DNA of 64,000 bases from Spirosoma validum (GCF_014699035.1 NZ_JACXAA010000010.1:226272-290271), one strand, 5' to 3'. Numbered from the stretch's first letter, positions 42,040 through 51,865 are shown. A program made the numbers and translations. The notes: a model not told the origin generated them from the sequence alone.

Positions 42040-43671
42040 TTAAAATTTCGGCTCGACCCAAAGTGCCGTAAAGCAGACTACGATCAGCAAAAGCCAGGCC
42101 CAGTTAGGTAGTTTAGCCGTGGCTTTTCGATCAGTTTGCTCTATCATGGTTTGATACTGATTGTGAGCGAGTACAAACTGACGAACGACTTTGGCGTCAC
42201 GTAATGGCGCATCGGAACCGTCAATGTATACGGCCAGTGAATCTTGCAGGGGTTGCCAGCCGGATTGACTGAACGAAGAAGTGCCTGCCGCCAGGCGGTC
42301 GTTGATGGGCGAGTAGGTAAGAGGTAACGTATCATTCCCAACCCGAACAGTACGTGACCGGCTAGCTGGATTATTGATAAAAATCGCTTGCTGGATTCCG
42401 CTATAAATGGGGGCATTGACCAGAACCGAATTTTTGTCGGCGTGCGATAATCTGGCCAGCACCGACATCCACACCCGATTATACGTAACGCTGTCGCCAC
42501 TGAGCGAAAGAGGATAGGTTTCACTTAGCAAGCTAACCCCTACACGCCCGCTGGTCTGCTGAACGGCTATTGGATAACCCGGAACCGTAAATTGATTCAG
42601 ATTATCAACGAAGCGATATGGGAGAGCCGTCAGGTTATTGCCAATAGGTACCGTTGCTTCGTTGGACGTTTTGCGAACCTGCCAGAGACTACCAACGGCC
42701 TGATTGATCGCCCGGCAATCGGTTTCGGGATTCGTTAGGTTGATAAACAGGACAGCCTTTCCATCAGCTATGGCCTTCCGAATGGTTACGTTATTGGCGT
42801 TCGCCGGTTCGGTAATGATCAGATCCGGTACCGTTTTTCCTGCCGATCTTCCGGCTTTGTTAATGCTGACATTACTGCTAATGTCTTTGGAAAGTGTAGC
42901 TGATAATTGAACCGTGTGGCCATGTTTCCCTAACCAGCCGGCCAGGGTTTTGCTCTCAAAATCAGGGCTGTTGAGCAGGAATTGTACCGTAAGTGGCTCT
43001 GTCCGGCGGGTGAAGAAGTGAAGGGTATCGAGCGTAGCCTGATCTACTGTCAATTCGGTCTGAGTATGTCCCTGCGTAAAAGCTGGGAAATGAAGAGAAA
43101 ATGGATTTTCGCCTTCATGCAGAGCGACGCTGTCTACTGTTTTATTGCCAAATCGGAGACGTAACGTTTGATTCGTAGACGATAAAAGTCGCCCCGTTAC
43201 GTGCTGGATTTCACCTTGCCGTACCAAGCCTTTCCAGCGAATGTTCTGTAATTGATCTGGCTGATAATAGGGAATCCATCGTAGGCTGGCGCTGCTGAGT
43301 TGGGTAAGGATTGGGGTTGGAAAATTCTGCCCGACGAGCGTAACGGAATCATACTCCGGCTTGAAGTTGCGGCTGGTAAAACTCTCCTGAATGCGCAGAC
43401 TGTCTTTCACGCTGGCAGCAACGGCAGATGGTACGTTATCGGCAACCAGCAAAGCGTGGGTGGCTGGCTTCGAAACAGGCCATTGAATTTGCAGAAAAAA
43501 GCCGACCAGCACTAGCCAGAGCAATGCGTTTAAGCCCGCTCGAAGCCATTTGCGGCCGTTCGGCAGCGATTGATTCCGGGCAATGAGCCAAAGTTGGCCA
43601 ATCAATACGATCAGCAACGTACTGGCAATTACCCAATTGATTGAATTTGTCCAGTTAATGGTGGTTTGCAT
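42040..43671 (-). CDS. Membrane protein of the DUF4159/MoxR/BatA operon, unknown function
   Basis: A 543-residue protein with two N-terminal hydrophobic helices (WVIASTLLIVLIGQLWLI and ALLWLVLVGFFLQI), a ~440-residue extracytoplasmic region and a C-terminal helix (WAWLLLIVVCFTALWV) followed by EPKF. The central part contains VPDLIITEPANANNVTIRKAI, which looks like a glutamine-amidotransferase-like fold of BatA-operon proteins but lacks a clear catalytic cysteine. It is the last gene of the operon, 17 bases after DUF4175. Confidence 0.78.
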   Translation of the reverse strand: MQTTINWTNSINWVIASTLLIVLIGQLWLIARNQSLPNGRKWLRAGLNALLWLVLVGFFLQIQWPVSKPATHALLVADNVPSAVAASVKDSLRIQESFTSRNFKPEYDSVTLVGQNFPTPILTQLSSASLRWIPYYQPDQLQNIRWKGLVRQGEIQHVTGRLLSSTNQTLRLRFGNKTVDSVALHEGENPFSLHFPAFTQGHTQTELTVDQATLDTLHFFTRRTEPLTVQFLLNSPDFESKTLAGWLGKHGHTVQLSATLSKDISSNVSINKAGRSAGKTVPDLIITEPANANNVTIRKAIADGKAVLFINLTNPETDCRAINQAVGSLWQVRKTSNEATVPIGNNLTALPYRFVDNLNQFTVPGYPIAVQQTSGRVGVSLLSETYPLSLSGDSVTYNRVWMSVLARLSHADKNSVLVNAPIYSGIQQAIFINNPASRSRTVRVGNDTLPLTYSPINDRLAAGTSSFSQSGWQPLQDSLAVYIDGSDAPLRDAKVVRQFVLAHNQYQTMIEQTDRKATAKLPNWAWLLLIVVCFTALWVEPKF

Positions 43672-43688
43672 AAGGGCTGATCAAAACG

Positions 43689-45938
43689 CTACCTCAGTTT
43701 TCGCCAGAAAGTCTGTTGCAACGTACAGTCGCTAACGTAAGACGGTCCGGTTTGCTCCGACGTGTTTGTCAATACGTATAGCTTTGACTTCAATTGAGTT
43801 TTTTCCTGAGCAGATAGTGGTTTGCCTCCGGCTAACTTTTGCAAGCCTGCCAGTACCGACCAGTTTTGCATACCGCTATTCACTACGTTGTTTGCCAACG
43901 CATTACCAAGTTGCTGTACCGTTTGTCGTTGACGGGAATCGAGTTTGGGCAAATCCAGATAACCGAGCGTTTCGGCAACCAAAGCCTCGATACGTTGTTG
44001 ACTATACGTTCGCGATTGATCGAACGAGGTCGTTACGTTCTTTAGCTCGCCCGTTAGCCGGGTTTCTTTCTCTTTCGTTTGTGGCGGATCGAAGCCCGTT
44101 TTCTTAACGTACGACCGGGCCTTCTGCTGCGACAGTTTCAAGTATTTAAGCGCTTCCTGCTCGAAGGGCAGGGCTTTCTCAGGCTCGTACATGCGCAAAT
44201 GCAATTCCGATTGCCACATGTTTTCCAGCGCCATCTTCAACAGCGACCGCGTCGATTGCTCATGAAACGTATTGGTCTCGGCGTCATCGTGCGAGTGCAT
44301 GTACTGCTCCATCAAAGCGGCCAGCGGGTCTTTGCTATCGTCGGATTTGCCACCCCCACCATGATTGTGACCATCGTCGGCTGAGTGCGTTTGCACGGGA
44401 GCAGGCGTTGCGGTTTGCTCGCCTTCACCCTCGTCGTGCTTGTGCATATACGCCTGAATCGCGGCCATACCGGCTACAACAGCTCCGTCATTGTTCGTTG
44501 GAAGAGGGTTTCCTCCACCAATGTTTTTCTCAAATTCTTCGCCCAGAAATTGACCGTAACGAAGCCGCAATGCTTTCTGATCGAATCCGATTTCGTTCGA
44601 CTGGCTCTTGAACGCATGGGATGTGGCTCCTTTGACCGTCATCTTTTTACGCCCGGCAATCAGTTTTTCCGTGTCGATAATAATCTGCCGCTGGCTTCGG
44701 AAATACTCCGGCATGATGTTCACCGCCATCGTTGCCAGTTCACTTTCTTCGACCTGCGTCGTGTCTTTGTAAACGACAAAATACGTATCGGACTTGGTGA
44801 AATTCGGTTCAGGCTGGCGGTTATCAAAAGCGGCCCAGTAGTAGTACAGCTCGTCACCTGGCGCAAATTGTAACGCACTCAGATCAAGCGTTTTGGCGAT
44901 TCGGGTTTCCTTAAAATTGCGCTGATCCAGCGGCATTTTTATTTCTCTGAACTTCACATTCTCGCCCGAGCCCCGCGCTACGGTAGCGACAATAAACGCC
45001 TGCGTTACGCTGAAATCATCCGAAAATTTAGCCGCTACGTTCAGCAATTTCGGATCTTTCAAATAATGGTAGCGATACAACTCCTTTGATTCCGGCTCAA
45101 TTTTCGGTGCTAAATCAGGCTTGGCTTCGAGCCGGTAAAAATCGGATTGATAGACTAACGAATCCCGTTTCGCATCGGTATGCCAGTAGGCTTTGATAGA
45201 ATACAAGCCGGAGTTAATCAGACGGTCCTGATACGTAAATCCGTCGCCAGTTTGTCGGAAGGCCAATTCCTGTCCGCGGCTACTGACCAGCTGAACCGAT
45301 ATTTGTCGATTATCACTGAAACGTACCTGCCAGGTCAGCGCCGAACCGACAATAGACGACGCGTTTAAGTTCGACGAGTTAATAACCGGTAACTGCGTAT
45401 AAGCTGGTGGCTGGACCTGCAGGCTAGCGGATTGAAACGTAGGGGCAGCGGCTTTCTGCTCTGGTACAAAAGCTTCCAGAAATCCACGTTGTTTGGGTGG
45501 GTTTGGCGTATCGTTTTGCAGTAACGGATAACCGAAATGAATACCGAGAACCGCCAATAGAACAAGTCCATATAGCCCAATTTTCGACCAGACTACAACC
45601 GGAATACGAACATGCTGAATGTGTTCGTTCAGACGATCGAGCTGTAGTCGTTCAGCCAGATTGAGTTGCGGTTTGGTTAGCAGAGGAAGGCTATATTCTA
45701 CGTCGCCAACGGTTTGGTGTATCAACTGAATGGCCTGAGGCTGTTTGTTTTGATAGAGCTTGCTGAAAAAAACGCCAGCTCCAAATCCGATCGCGCCGAC
45801 CAGAATCGGCCAGACAGTAGGACCTGTAAAGGTTGCTGTTAACAGATAAGCTGATATCGCCAGCAGGATGCAACGTAACAACGCGTTCGCATATAGCTGA
45901 TACGTAACCGACGATATAAGGCGTTTTAGTTCGTTCAT
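43689..45938 (-). CDS. DUF4175 family membrane protein
   Basis: A 749-residue protein. Three hydrophobic segments lie near the N-terminus (ILLAISAYLLTATF, ILVGAIGFGAGVFF, IGLYGLVLLAVLGIHF); the large remainder is extracytoplasmic with beta and coiled-coil character, including QARSYVKKTGFDPPQTKEKETRL. A His/Asp/Gly-rich insertion (HKHDEGEGEQ ... DDGHNHGGGG ... MHSHDDAE) sits at about residues 490-550. DUF4175 proteins travel with MoxR/DUF58/BatA genes; the role is unknown. The ATG at 45938 overlaps the TGA of the preceding gene (ATGA), so translation is coupled; an in-frame TTG at 45962 was rejected. Confidence 0.88.
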   Translation of the reverse strand: MNELKRLISSVTYQLYANALLRCILLAISAYLLTATFTGPTVWPILVGAIGFGAGVFFSKLYQNKQPQAIQLIHQTVGDVEYSLPLLTKPQLNLAERLQLDRLNEHIQHVRIPVVVWSKIGLYGLVLLAVLGIHFGYPLLQNDTPNPPKQRGFLEAFVPEQKAAAPTFQSASLQVQPPAYTQLPVINSSNLNASSIVGSALTWQVRFSDNRQISVQLVSSRGQELAFRQTGDGFTYQDRLINSGLYSIKAYWHTDAKRDSLVYQSDFYRLEAKPDLAPKIEPESKELYRYHYLKDPKLLNVAAKFSDDFSVTQAFIVATVARGSGENVKFREIKMPLDQRNFKETRIAKTLDLSALQFAPGDELYYYWAAFDNRQPEPNFTKSDTYFVVYKDTTQVEESELATMAVNIMPEYFRSQRQIIIDTEKLIAGRKKMTVKGATSHAFKSQSNEIGFDQKALRLRYGQFLGEEFEKNIGGGNPLPTNNDGAVVAGMAAIQAYMHKHDEGEGEQTATPAPVQTHSADDGHNHGGGGKSDDSKDPLAALMEQYMHSHDDAETNTFHEQSTRSLLKMALENMWQSELHLRMYEPEKALPFEQEALKYLKLSQQKARSYVKKTGFDPPQTKEKETRLTGELKNVTTSFDQSRTYSQQRIEALVAETLGYLDLPKLDSRQRQTVQQLGNALANNVVNSGMQNWSVLAGLQKLAGGKPLSAQEKTQLKSKLYVLTNTSEQTGPSYVSDCTLQQTFWRKLR

Positions 45939-47128
45939 GCGTTTCTGGTTAAAGCGAGCCAACGTTCGAGTCCTATCAAAACAACAAATGTCAGTAGCAG
46001 TACGTTTTGCAGACCTGCCTGTTGGTGTGTACTGGATTTGGCTGACGTAACGAACAAGGCTTTTAAATCCTGCTGGCTCAGCGGTTTTCGATTCAAATTC
46101 AGCTTGTACTGTTTCAGAAACTGCTCACCCAGCCATTCGGGAAGCTGCCCTGTTTCAACCCGCTCGGAGGTTTGTGGGGTTAGGGTTTCGTTCGTGAAAA
46201 TGACGTTTTCGGACGGAATAGATTGCGCTATTCCCGAAACAACGTAAAGCGTTTGTGAAGATGGTTTTGCTGGTAACTGGTCGGTTAGAATCCAACTGTA
46301 TTGGCGGTTGGCTACCGGTCGGTCGTCAATAGATAAGTCCAGCGAATACACATCGATAAGTGCGGAAAGGGCGGCTTTTACGGTTTGCCGTTCCTTCTCA
46401 TTCCGATAATTGAGTAATGTAGAAATTGGTCCGGAATGGGCTGGAGCCGATTGAAATCGTACAGTTGGATCAAGTGCTGGACTATTAATGAGTTTCCCCG
46501 CCCGGTTGACAAATAGCTTTTTATCGCCTTTTACGGCCAGATAGGCCCGTGGAGCGTTTACTGAATCGACCATCGTATGCAATTGGAATCGCGCAGGAAC
46601 TGTAATGGCCGGAACGCTGGCCAAATCCTGATTCGCCGTTACGTATAAATTCAGATCAGTATTTTTGGCGTCGAGCTTATTGATGGCCGTCTGGAGACGT
46701 AACGGACTAAATGCCGATGGTTTTTGCGTTGGGGTAAGTTGGTCGCTTACGGGTTCCAGCTGTTCATTGGCCCAGACGATACGTTCTCCTTTTTTTCTGG
46801 CTTCCGTCAACTCAAAGCGAAAATTGTCGGCAACGGAGGCACTAGGCTGAACAAGATGAACTTTCTGAATGGTTGGTGGCTTATTGAACCAGTTCAGAAT
46901 CGGTTGAGCGAGTAAAAACGCTAACAAAATCAGTAGTAAACAGCGAATGAGCAGCAGCAGAATGTTGTCGAGTCGAATGCCCCGGCTCTGTTGCTGCTGA
47001 CTTTCGGTGAGCCATTGTGTGGCAGCCCAAGGCAGCGGTTTGCCCTGTTTCTGATGCCAGAAGTGAATCGCTATTGGAATAGCAATCGCCAACGCACCCC
47101 ACAATAAAAATGGCTCAATAAACTGCAT
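45935..47128 (-). CDS. BatA-domain membrane protein
   Basis: A 397-residue protein starting with the BatA domain: MQFIEPFLLWGALAIAIPI, IHFWHQKQGKPLPWAATQWL and the second helix LLLLIRCLLLILLAFLLAQPIL, the family signature. The middle is a large extracytoplasmic region, and a last helix (NVLLLTFVVLIGLERWLAL) returns to the membrane. No von Willebrand MIDAS motif is seen. In other bacteria BatA-type proteins work with MoxR ATPase and DUF58 proteins in envelope assembly or stress tolerance. ATG 47128 is chosen over GTG 47146. Confidence 0.88.
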   Translation of the reverse strand: MQFIEPFLLWGALAIAIPIAIHFWHQKQGKPLPWAATQWLTESQQQQSRGIRLDNILLLLIRCLLLILLAFLLAQPILNWFNKPPTIQKVHLVQPSASVADNFRFELTEARKKGERIVWANEQLEPVSDQLTPTQKPSAFSPLRLQTAINKLDAKNTDLNLYVTANQDLASVPAITVPARFQLHTMVDSVNAPRAYLAVKGDKKLFVNRAGKLINSPALDPTVRFQSAPAHSGPISTLLNYRNEKERQTVKAALSALIDVYSLDLSIDDRPVANRQYSWILTDQLPAKPSSQTLYVVSGIAQSIPSENVIFTNETLTPQTSERVETGQLPEWLGEQFLKQYKLNLNRKPLSQQDLKALFVTSAKSSTHQQAGLQNVLLLTFVVLIGLERWLALTRNA

Positions 47129-47181
47129 ATTGTTTTCTTTCGCCACAGACCGCTCCGGCGGCCTAGTCTATGGCATAATTT

Positions 47182-48033
47182 TTAACTCAATAAAAACTGT
47201 TTCAACACAAGGGCCAATGGGTCGCTTAACCGCGTGCGAATAAGCCGCACGTGCGGGATGCGTAATGCCTCTTCCAGCTTGCTCAAATAATCCGATGATC
47301 GTTGCCGGACAGTCTCCCGGATGGCGTCAGCCTGTAGTTCAATCTCTTTGCCGGTTTCCAGATCCTGAAACCGATAGAAACCACTCATTGAGAAATCCAT
47401 TTCCTGATCGCCGAGTATCTGAAAAAGAACGATTTCGCGTCGTGGCCCGGCTATCGTCTGAATCAGGTTTATCCACTCATCGTTTATCTGCAAAAAGTCG
47501 GAGGCTATAATCAGCATCTCAGCCTGCTTACGGCCAAACTCAGGAATAGAAGCCGCTTGCTTGTCCCAGGCTCCCGACGCCTTCGCTAGTTCGAGCGTAG
47601 CCACTAATTTCTGGAAAGACTGTTTGCCGGCTGGAACGGCCGTTTGTACCATACCATTGTGTAAGGTGTACAGACTCAGTTGATCTCCCTGTCGATTCGT
47701 CAAATAAGCCAGCGAAGCCAGTAGAATTTTAGCGTATTGTAACCGACTGACACCCGCTTCAGCATAATTCATCGAACCCGACAAATCCAGCAACAATCGG
47801 ATTTGCTGATTACTTTCCGTTGACGATTCCCGAACCAGATAATGACTGGTCTTTGCGAAAAGCTTCCAGTCAATACGTTTTGGATCATCACCCGGTACGT
47901 AGTGTCTGAACTGCTCAAACTCCGTCCCAATCCCCGACCGTCGGCTGAGCTGAATACCCAGCATCAACTCATCGCTGACCAGTTTGCCCGCCAGTTGCAG
48001 ATTGTTGAGTTTAATGAGGTCGTTGATGAGCAT
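47182..48033 (-). CDS. DUF58 domain protein
   Basis: A 283-residue cytoplasmic protein. SGIGTEFEQFRHYVPGDDPK and RIDWKLFAKTSHYLVRE form the DUF58 hallmark, followed by a von Willebrand-like segment with LLLDLSGSMNYAEAG (DxSGS MIDAS type). DUF58 proteins are paired with MoxR-type AAA+ ATPases as likely metal-dependent adaptors for their substrates. It is 68 bases downstream of MoxR and 53 bases upstream of the BatA-like gene, all on the same strand. Confidence 0.93.
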   Translation of the reverse strand: MLINDLIKLNNLQLAGKLVSDELMLGIQLSRRSGIGTEFEQFRHYVPGDDPKRIDWKLFAKTSHYLVRESSTESNQQIRLLLDLSGSMNYAEAGVSRLQYAKILLASLAYLTNRQGDQLSLYTLHNGMVQTAVPAGKQSFQKLVATLELAKASGAWDKQAASIPEFGRKQAEMLIIASDFLQINDEWINLIQTIAGPRREIVLFQILGDQEMDFSMSGFYRFQDLETGKEIELQADAIRETVRQRSSDYLSKLEEALRIPHVRLIRTRLSDPLALVLKQFLLS

Positions 48034-48101
48034 GATTTTACTGGATTCGGTTCACGACTGCCAAGTCACGAAGTTGCTGACGTATCAAGCACTCGTAAGC
48101 A

Positions 48102-49091
48102 CTACGTTAATTTGAGTTCGGTCAATAACTGCTTAATGACTTTGTCAGTCGTAATTCCCTCCGCTTCGGCGCGGAAGTTGAGCGCAATTCGATGGCGCAG
48201 AATTGGGTAGGCCAGCGTCTGAATGTCTTCCGGAATAACGGAGAATCGTTCGTTCAGAACGGCCCGGGCTTTGGCGCATAAGACCAATGCCTGACCCGCG
48301 CGCGGTCCGGCTCCCCACTGACTCCATTGCTTCACGTAAGCCGAAGGAGAGTCAGCCGGACGGGTAGCGCGAACGAGTTTATTAATGTACCCAATCAATT
48401 CGTCGCTGATGTGTACCTGCCGCGTAAGGGTTTGTAGTTCGAGAATATCCTGATCCGAGAGAACCGTATTCAGTTCCGGTCGATTCGTGCCGGTTGTACT
48501 TTTCAATACGTTTAGTTCCTCAGTCTCTGACGGATAGCTGAGCTTGATGTAGAGCAGAAACCGGTCTAACTGCGCTTCGGGTAGGGGATACGTACCAGCC
48601 TGCTCAATCGGGTTTTGGGTGGCAATGATCAGGAAAGGTTTGGGCAGCACGTAATCTGTACCGTTATACGTAACCTTATACTCCTGCATGGCTTCGAGCA
48701 TAGCCGCCTGCGTTTTGGGCGGAGTCCGGTTAATTTCATCGGCGAGTACTACGTTAGCAAATAGTGGCCCCCGGTTGAATACGAACACTTTGTGGCCTGT
48801 CTCGTGGTCATCTTCCAGAATTTCAGTGCCTACAATATCGCCGGGCATCAGGTCAGGCGTAAACTGGATACGCTTGAAACGCATCGCCAGCGCATCGGAC
48901 ATGGTTTTTACCATCAGGGTTTTGGCCAATCCGGGTACGCCTTCGAGCAGGCAATGACCTCCCGCTAAAAGCGCAATTAATACCTCACTGATCGCTTCCT
49001 GCTGGCCAATAATTACCTTTCCAATCTCGCTTCGTAGCTGGGGTAGTTTGGCTACCAGTTTCTTGTAGTGTGTTAAGTCTGTTGATTCCAA
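48102..49091 (-). CDS. moxR: MoxR-family AAA+ ATPase
   Basis: A 329-residue ATPase. GKVIIGQQEAI precedes the Walker A GVPGLAKT (residues 51-58), Walker B lies in VVLADEINRTPPKTQ, and sensor motifs follow ATQNPIEQAGTYPLPEAQLD (pore/sensor 1). MoxR proteins act as chaperone-like ATPases that activate cofactor-bound or VWA-domain partners. The only usable start is TTG at 49091: an in-frame stop lies three codons before it. It leads the MoxR-DUF58-BatA-DUF4175 row. Confidence 0.95.
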   Translation of the reverse strand: MESTDLTHYKKLVAKLPQLRSEIGKVIIGQQEAISEVLIALLAGGHCLLEGVPGLAKTLMVKTMSDALAMRFKRIQFTPDLMPGDIVGTEILEDDHETGHKVFVFNRGPLFANVVLADEINRTPPKTQAAMLEAMQEYKVTYNGTDYVLPKPFLIIATQNPIEQAGTYPLPEAQLDRFLLYIKLSYPSETEELNVLKSTTGTNRPELNTVLSDQDILELQTLTRQVHISDELIGYINKLVRATRPADSPSAYVKQWSQWGAGPRAGQALVLCAKARAVLNERFSVIPEDIQTLAYPILRHRIALNFRAEAEGITTDKVIKQLLTELKLT

Positions 49092-49167
49092 TGGTTCTAT
49101 CTATCAGGTTGTAAAGAGGGACTAATTAATGTAAAATGAGCCATGTAGAATGGTTCATTATCAGCTC

Positions 49168-49785
49168 CTAAGCTGTGAGTGCATACGTAACAATATTGAC
49201 GCCGAACTTGGTATTGTCTTCAGCCAGAAAGCGCTTATTCCGAAAGTCGTAATCCCACTCGCAACCGTAATCTTTGTTGCTATAAAGCACACCGATACGT
49301 CCGTTGATGGTAATCGCTTTCAGGTAATCGTGCACCAGATCGTCGCCCCAGCCATTCAACTCGAACGACGTAGTGGGCGGGCCTTCGTCAAATTTGAAAA
49401 AACAACTATAAATCGGGTGGGTGTTCGGAATTTTCTGTAAGGCTTTCGGCCCGAATGTTCGTGCCATTTCCTGCTCGAACGATTTGGCAAATAAGCCATC
49501 AACGTCGTGGTTACAATCATCGACGAATACGAAGCCGCCATTCTGAACGTAGCGTTTAAAATGGTCGCGCTCCTGGGTTGAAAACTCAACCAGCTTGTGG
49601 CCACTGAGGTAGCAGAACGGACTTTTAAATAAATCAGGGCTGCTCAATTGGACTACTTTCTCTTTCTGATCAATCGGTAGCGTAGTGTATTCCACCAACG
49701 AATGCATCAGGTTCGATGGCATTCGTTGATCGGTATCCCAGTCGCCGGAAGTGTATTGAATTCGGGTGAAAAAAAAAGGTTTCAA
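49168..49785 (-). CDS. DUF4159 domain protein
   Basis: A 205-residue cytoplasmic protein that is almost all DUF4159. IQYTSGDWDTDQRMPSNLMH at the start, FVFVDDCNHDVDGLF in the middle, and WGDDLVHDYLKAITINGRIGVLYSNKDYGCEWDY near the end are typical. The fold is glutamine-amidotransferase-like with no proven activity. It is the first gene of the operon, 76 bases before MoxR, and its position upstream of moxR matches other Bacteroidota and planctomycetes. Confidence 0.88.
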   Translation of the reverse strand: MKPFFFTRIQYTSGDWDTDQRMPSNLMHSLVEYTTLPIDQKEKVVQLSSPDLFKSPFCYLSGHKLVEFSTQERDHFKRYVQNGGFVFVDDCNHDVDGLFAKSFEQEMARTFGPKALQKIPNTHPIYSCFFKFDEGPPTTSFELNGWGDDLVHDYLKAITINGRIGVLYSNKDYGCEWDYDFRNKRFLAEDNTKFGVNIVTYALTA

Positions 49786-49951
49786 GTCCGTTTGTTGAGT
49801 GAAAAATTAAGCTAACAGCCGTATGGCTTCGGTTCGATATTACTATTAGCAGTTAATTTTATATTCATTTTAGTAGATGTCCAGTAAACCTATATAACTG
49901 ATGAAATGGACGTCTTCTACGGTTAAAAATACATGTATTTCAGCTATATAG

Positions 49952-50461
49952 CTATGGAATTAATGGTTTTTCCATGATAAAGTCTTCCATCAGGAAACCA
50001 TCGCCGATGTCAATGTCTTCGTTCCCCACGATGCTAAAACCCATGCGTTCGTAGAACTGAATGGCCTTGTTGTTGCGGTTTACATTTAGGTCTAATCGAT
50101 CGTTGCCATGACGGGTTGCCAAGTCTGCGACGGTATCTATCAGTAACCGACCCACACCTTTACCCTGACTAGCGGGCAACAAATAGATTTTATGAATCTT
50201 TGTGATGGATTCGCCCTGATAATTCGATTCGTACGAAACATAACCGAGATTCTCGCCACTATCTTCGTCTTTGGCTAACAGAAATACGTGATTTTTGTCA
50301 TTAATCTGACTTTTGAGCGCATCCAGACTATACATCATTTCCAGCATGTAATGAATCTGTGAAGGCGACAGAATTTCTCCGAACGTACTAGGCCAGGTTT
50401 TATAGGCAATGTCCTGAATGATCGGCAACTCGTTCTCAGTGACTTGGGTAATGGCAATCAT
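49952..50461 (-). CDS. GNAT-family N-acetyltransferase
   Basis: A 169-residue acetyltransferase. The acetyl-CoA loop is LLPASQGKGVGRLLIDTV, and NRNNKAIQFYERMGFSIVG is the C-terminal motif of the RimI/YjaB-like branch. Substrate unknown. It is one of three GNAT genes in the window (9033-9440, here, 51246-51770). Upstream lies a Uma2 gene on the same strand, 19 bases away. Confidence 0.9.
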   Translation of the reverse strand: MIAITQVTENELPIIQDIAYKTWPSTFGEILSPSQIHYMLEMMYSLDALKSQINDKNHVFLLAKDEDSGENLGYVSYESNYQGESITKIHKIYLLPASQGKGVGRLLIDTVADLATRHGNDRLDLNVNRNNKAIQFYERMGFSIVGNEDIDIGDGFLMEDFIMEKPLIP

Positions 50462-50480
50462 TGTGGTTTGGACTAACGTG

Positions 50481-51167
50481 TCAGGCTGATTTCTTTAGTA
50501 AAGCCTGTAACGTGTCGAGATTCGTTTTCTTATCGAAGATAGCCTGCACCGGAATCTCAAAACCTGATATGGTCAGTGCTTTGAGCGTATCATTCAGGTA
50601 CAACGCAGCGACTGAAGCAAAGGCCATTGTCGGTTCATCTAACTGATATTGCTCGACGGACTTCCGAACCGGATCAATAATCCAATATTCACGAACGCCG
50701 TGGGCAGCATAGTCTTCAAATTTGATTTCCTCAACGGATGTTGCTCTGTCGCGACCAGTTGTGCTTTTCGACAGAATCTCAACAACCAAATCCGGTGCTG
50801 GATGCTCCATCTGGTCGTCTTCAAATGAGCTGGCCGTTTCGCTATTCCAGAAACAGATATCCGGCTCGTAATCATTCCGTGTCAGACCAACAAGAGCCTT
50901 CTCTGCATCGACAGCTCCTAAGTCGTAGAGATGAACATAAACTCGTAGCAAGGTTAATAGATTCGACGTAGCGTCCAGATGTCGACGCTTTACGGGCGAA
51001 TGCATAATGACTTCACCATTAATGAATTCAGCTTTAATGTCATCGCGTAACCACTCCCGAAATGACTTCCTGCGCTGAGCTTCATCGGCCAGAATAGCCT
51101 GTGCACGCTCAATCACTAATTTGGCGTCGGGTGCTTCCAGTAAATCAGCAACACGGGTTTCGAGCAT
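50481..51167 (-). CDS. Uma2-family PD-(D/E)XK-fold protein
   Basis: A 228-residue Uma2/DUF820 protein of canonical form: AEFINGEVIMHSPVKRRHLD, EPDICFW, then APDLVVEILSKSTTGRDR with the Asp and Glu-x-x-(Ser/Lys) active-site type residues, and KFEDYAAHGVREYWIIDPVRK. The N-terminus carries a short helical extension. Function is unknown; the family has an endonuclease-like fold. It resembles the Uma2 gene at 22299 only in the core. Confidence 0.9.
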   Translation of the reverse strand: MLETRVADLLEAPDAKLVIERAQAILADEAQRRKSFREWLRDDIKAEFINGEVIMHSPVKRRHLDATSNLLTLLRVYVHLYDLGAVDAEKALVGLTRNDYEPDICFWNSETASSFEDDQMEHPAPDLVVEILSKSTTGRDRATSVEEIKFEDYAAHGVREYWIIDPVRKSVEQYQLDEPTMAFASVAALYLNDTLKALTISGFEIPVQAIFDKKTNLDTLQALLKKSA

Positions 51168-51245
51168 TTCACAAATTTCTATTGGACTATGAAGTTATGT
51201 AAAATTTCAGGATTTCTGACGGTTAGCTATGAACGAGCAGGATCA

Positions 51246-51770
51246 TCATTGGCCAAATCCAAAGCCGGGTTTGGTCCAGGCCATGAGCAAACTATTTTCA
51301 AAAGAACCGTCCATATTCCGGGTTTTATTTTTCATCCGACCTTCCTGAACAAAGCCTAAGCTATGGTACAGGCTAATAGATTTTTGATTCGATGCTCTTG
51401 ATTCAAGCTCCACCCGCCCTACTTCAGGAAAGGTTTGCTGGACCTCGTCCAAGAAAGCCCGGAAAAGCATCTTTCCTACGCCCTTTCCCTGATAGTCAGG
51501 ATGGACCGCAATCGTCAGCCCCGTTAGGATGTGATCAAAAATGTGCAGTCCGTATTTTGACGCGTGAATCTCGGCAACGAGTTGATTGGTTGCATCAATC
51601 GCAACGAGCATAAGGCCATGACGTTCAATGGTTGAGAACAAACCATCTACGTACTGATCCGTTATTTCCGCTTCTGTTCGGGCAATGCCCTGACTGATTC
51701 GGGCAACTTTTCGATGCAGGTCAACAATTGATTTTTTATCCTGACAGGTTGCCTTCCGAATGATAACCAT
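51246..51770 (-). CDS. GNAT-family N-acetyltransferase
   Basis: A 174-residue acetyltransferase. HPDYQGKGVGKMLFRAFLDEV is the acetyl-CoA loop, and NQKSISLYHSLGFVQEGRMK the C-terminal motif. Substrate unknown. It lies 79 bases before the Uma2 gene and 96 bases after the tld array, on the same strand, so it may belong to either transcript or stand alone. Confidence 0.88.
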   Translation of the reverse strand: MVIIRKATCQDKKSIVDLHRKVARISQGIARTEAEITDQYVDGLFSTIERHGLMLVAIDATNQLVAEIHASKYGLHIFDHILTGLTIAVHPDYQGKGVGKMLFRAFLDEVQQTFPEVGRVELESRASNQKSISLYHSLGFVQEGRMKNKTRNMDGSFENSLLMAWTKPGFGFGQ

Positions 51771-51865
51771 AACAAGCCGTAGATAGTACCATTAAGTTCG
51801 ATGGTTGGCGCTGGTAACGTATTAGGACCAACCACCGAACTCAGCAGAAAATAGTTTCAACTTTC

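Noticed and set aside
22299..51167. Uma2 genes as markers of a transposon
   Set aside because: No transposase, terminal repeats or target-site duplications flank either Uma2 gene; the family is common as solitary genes in Cytophagia.
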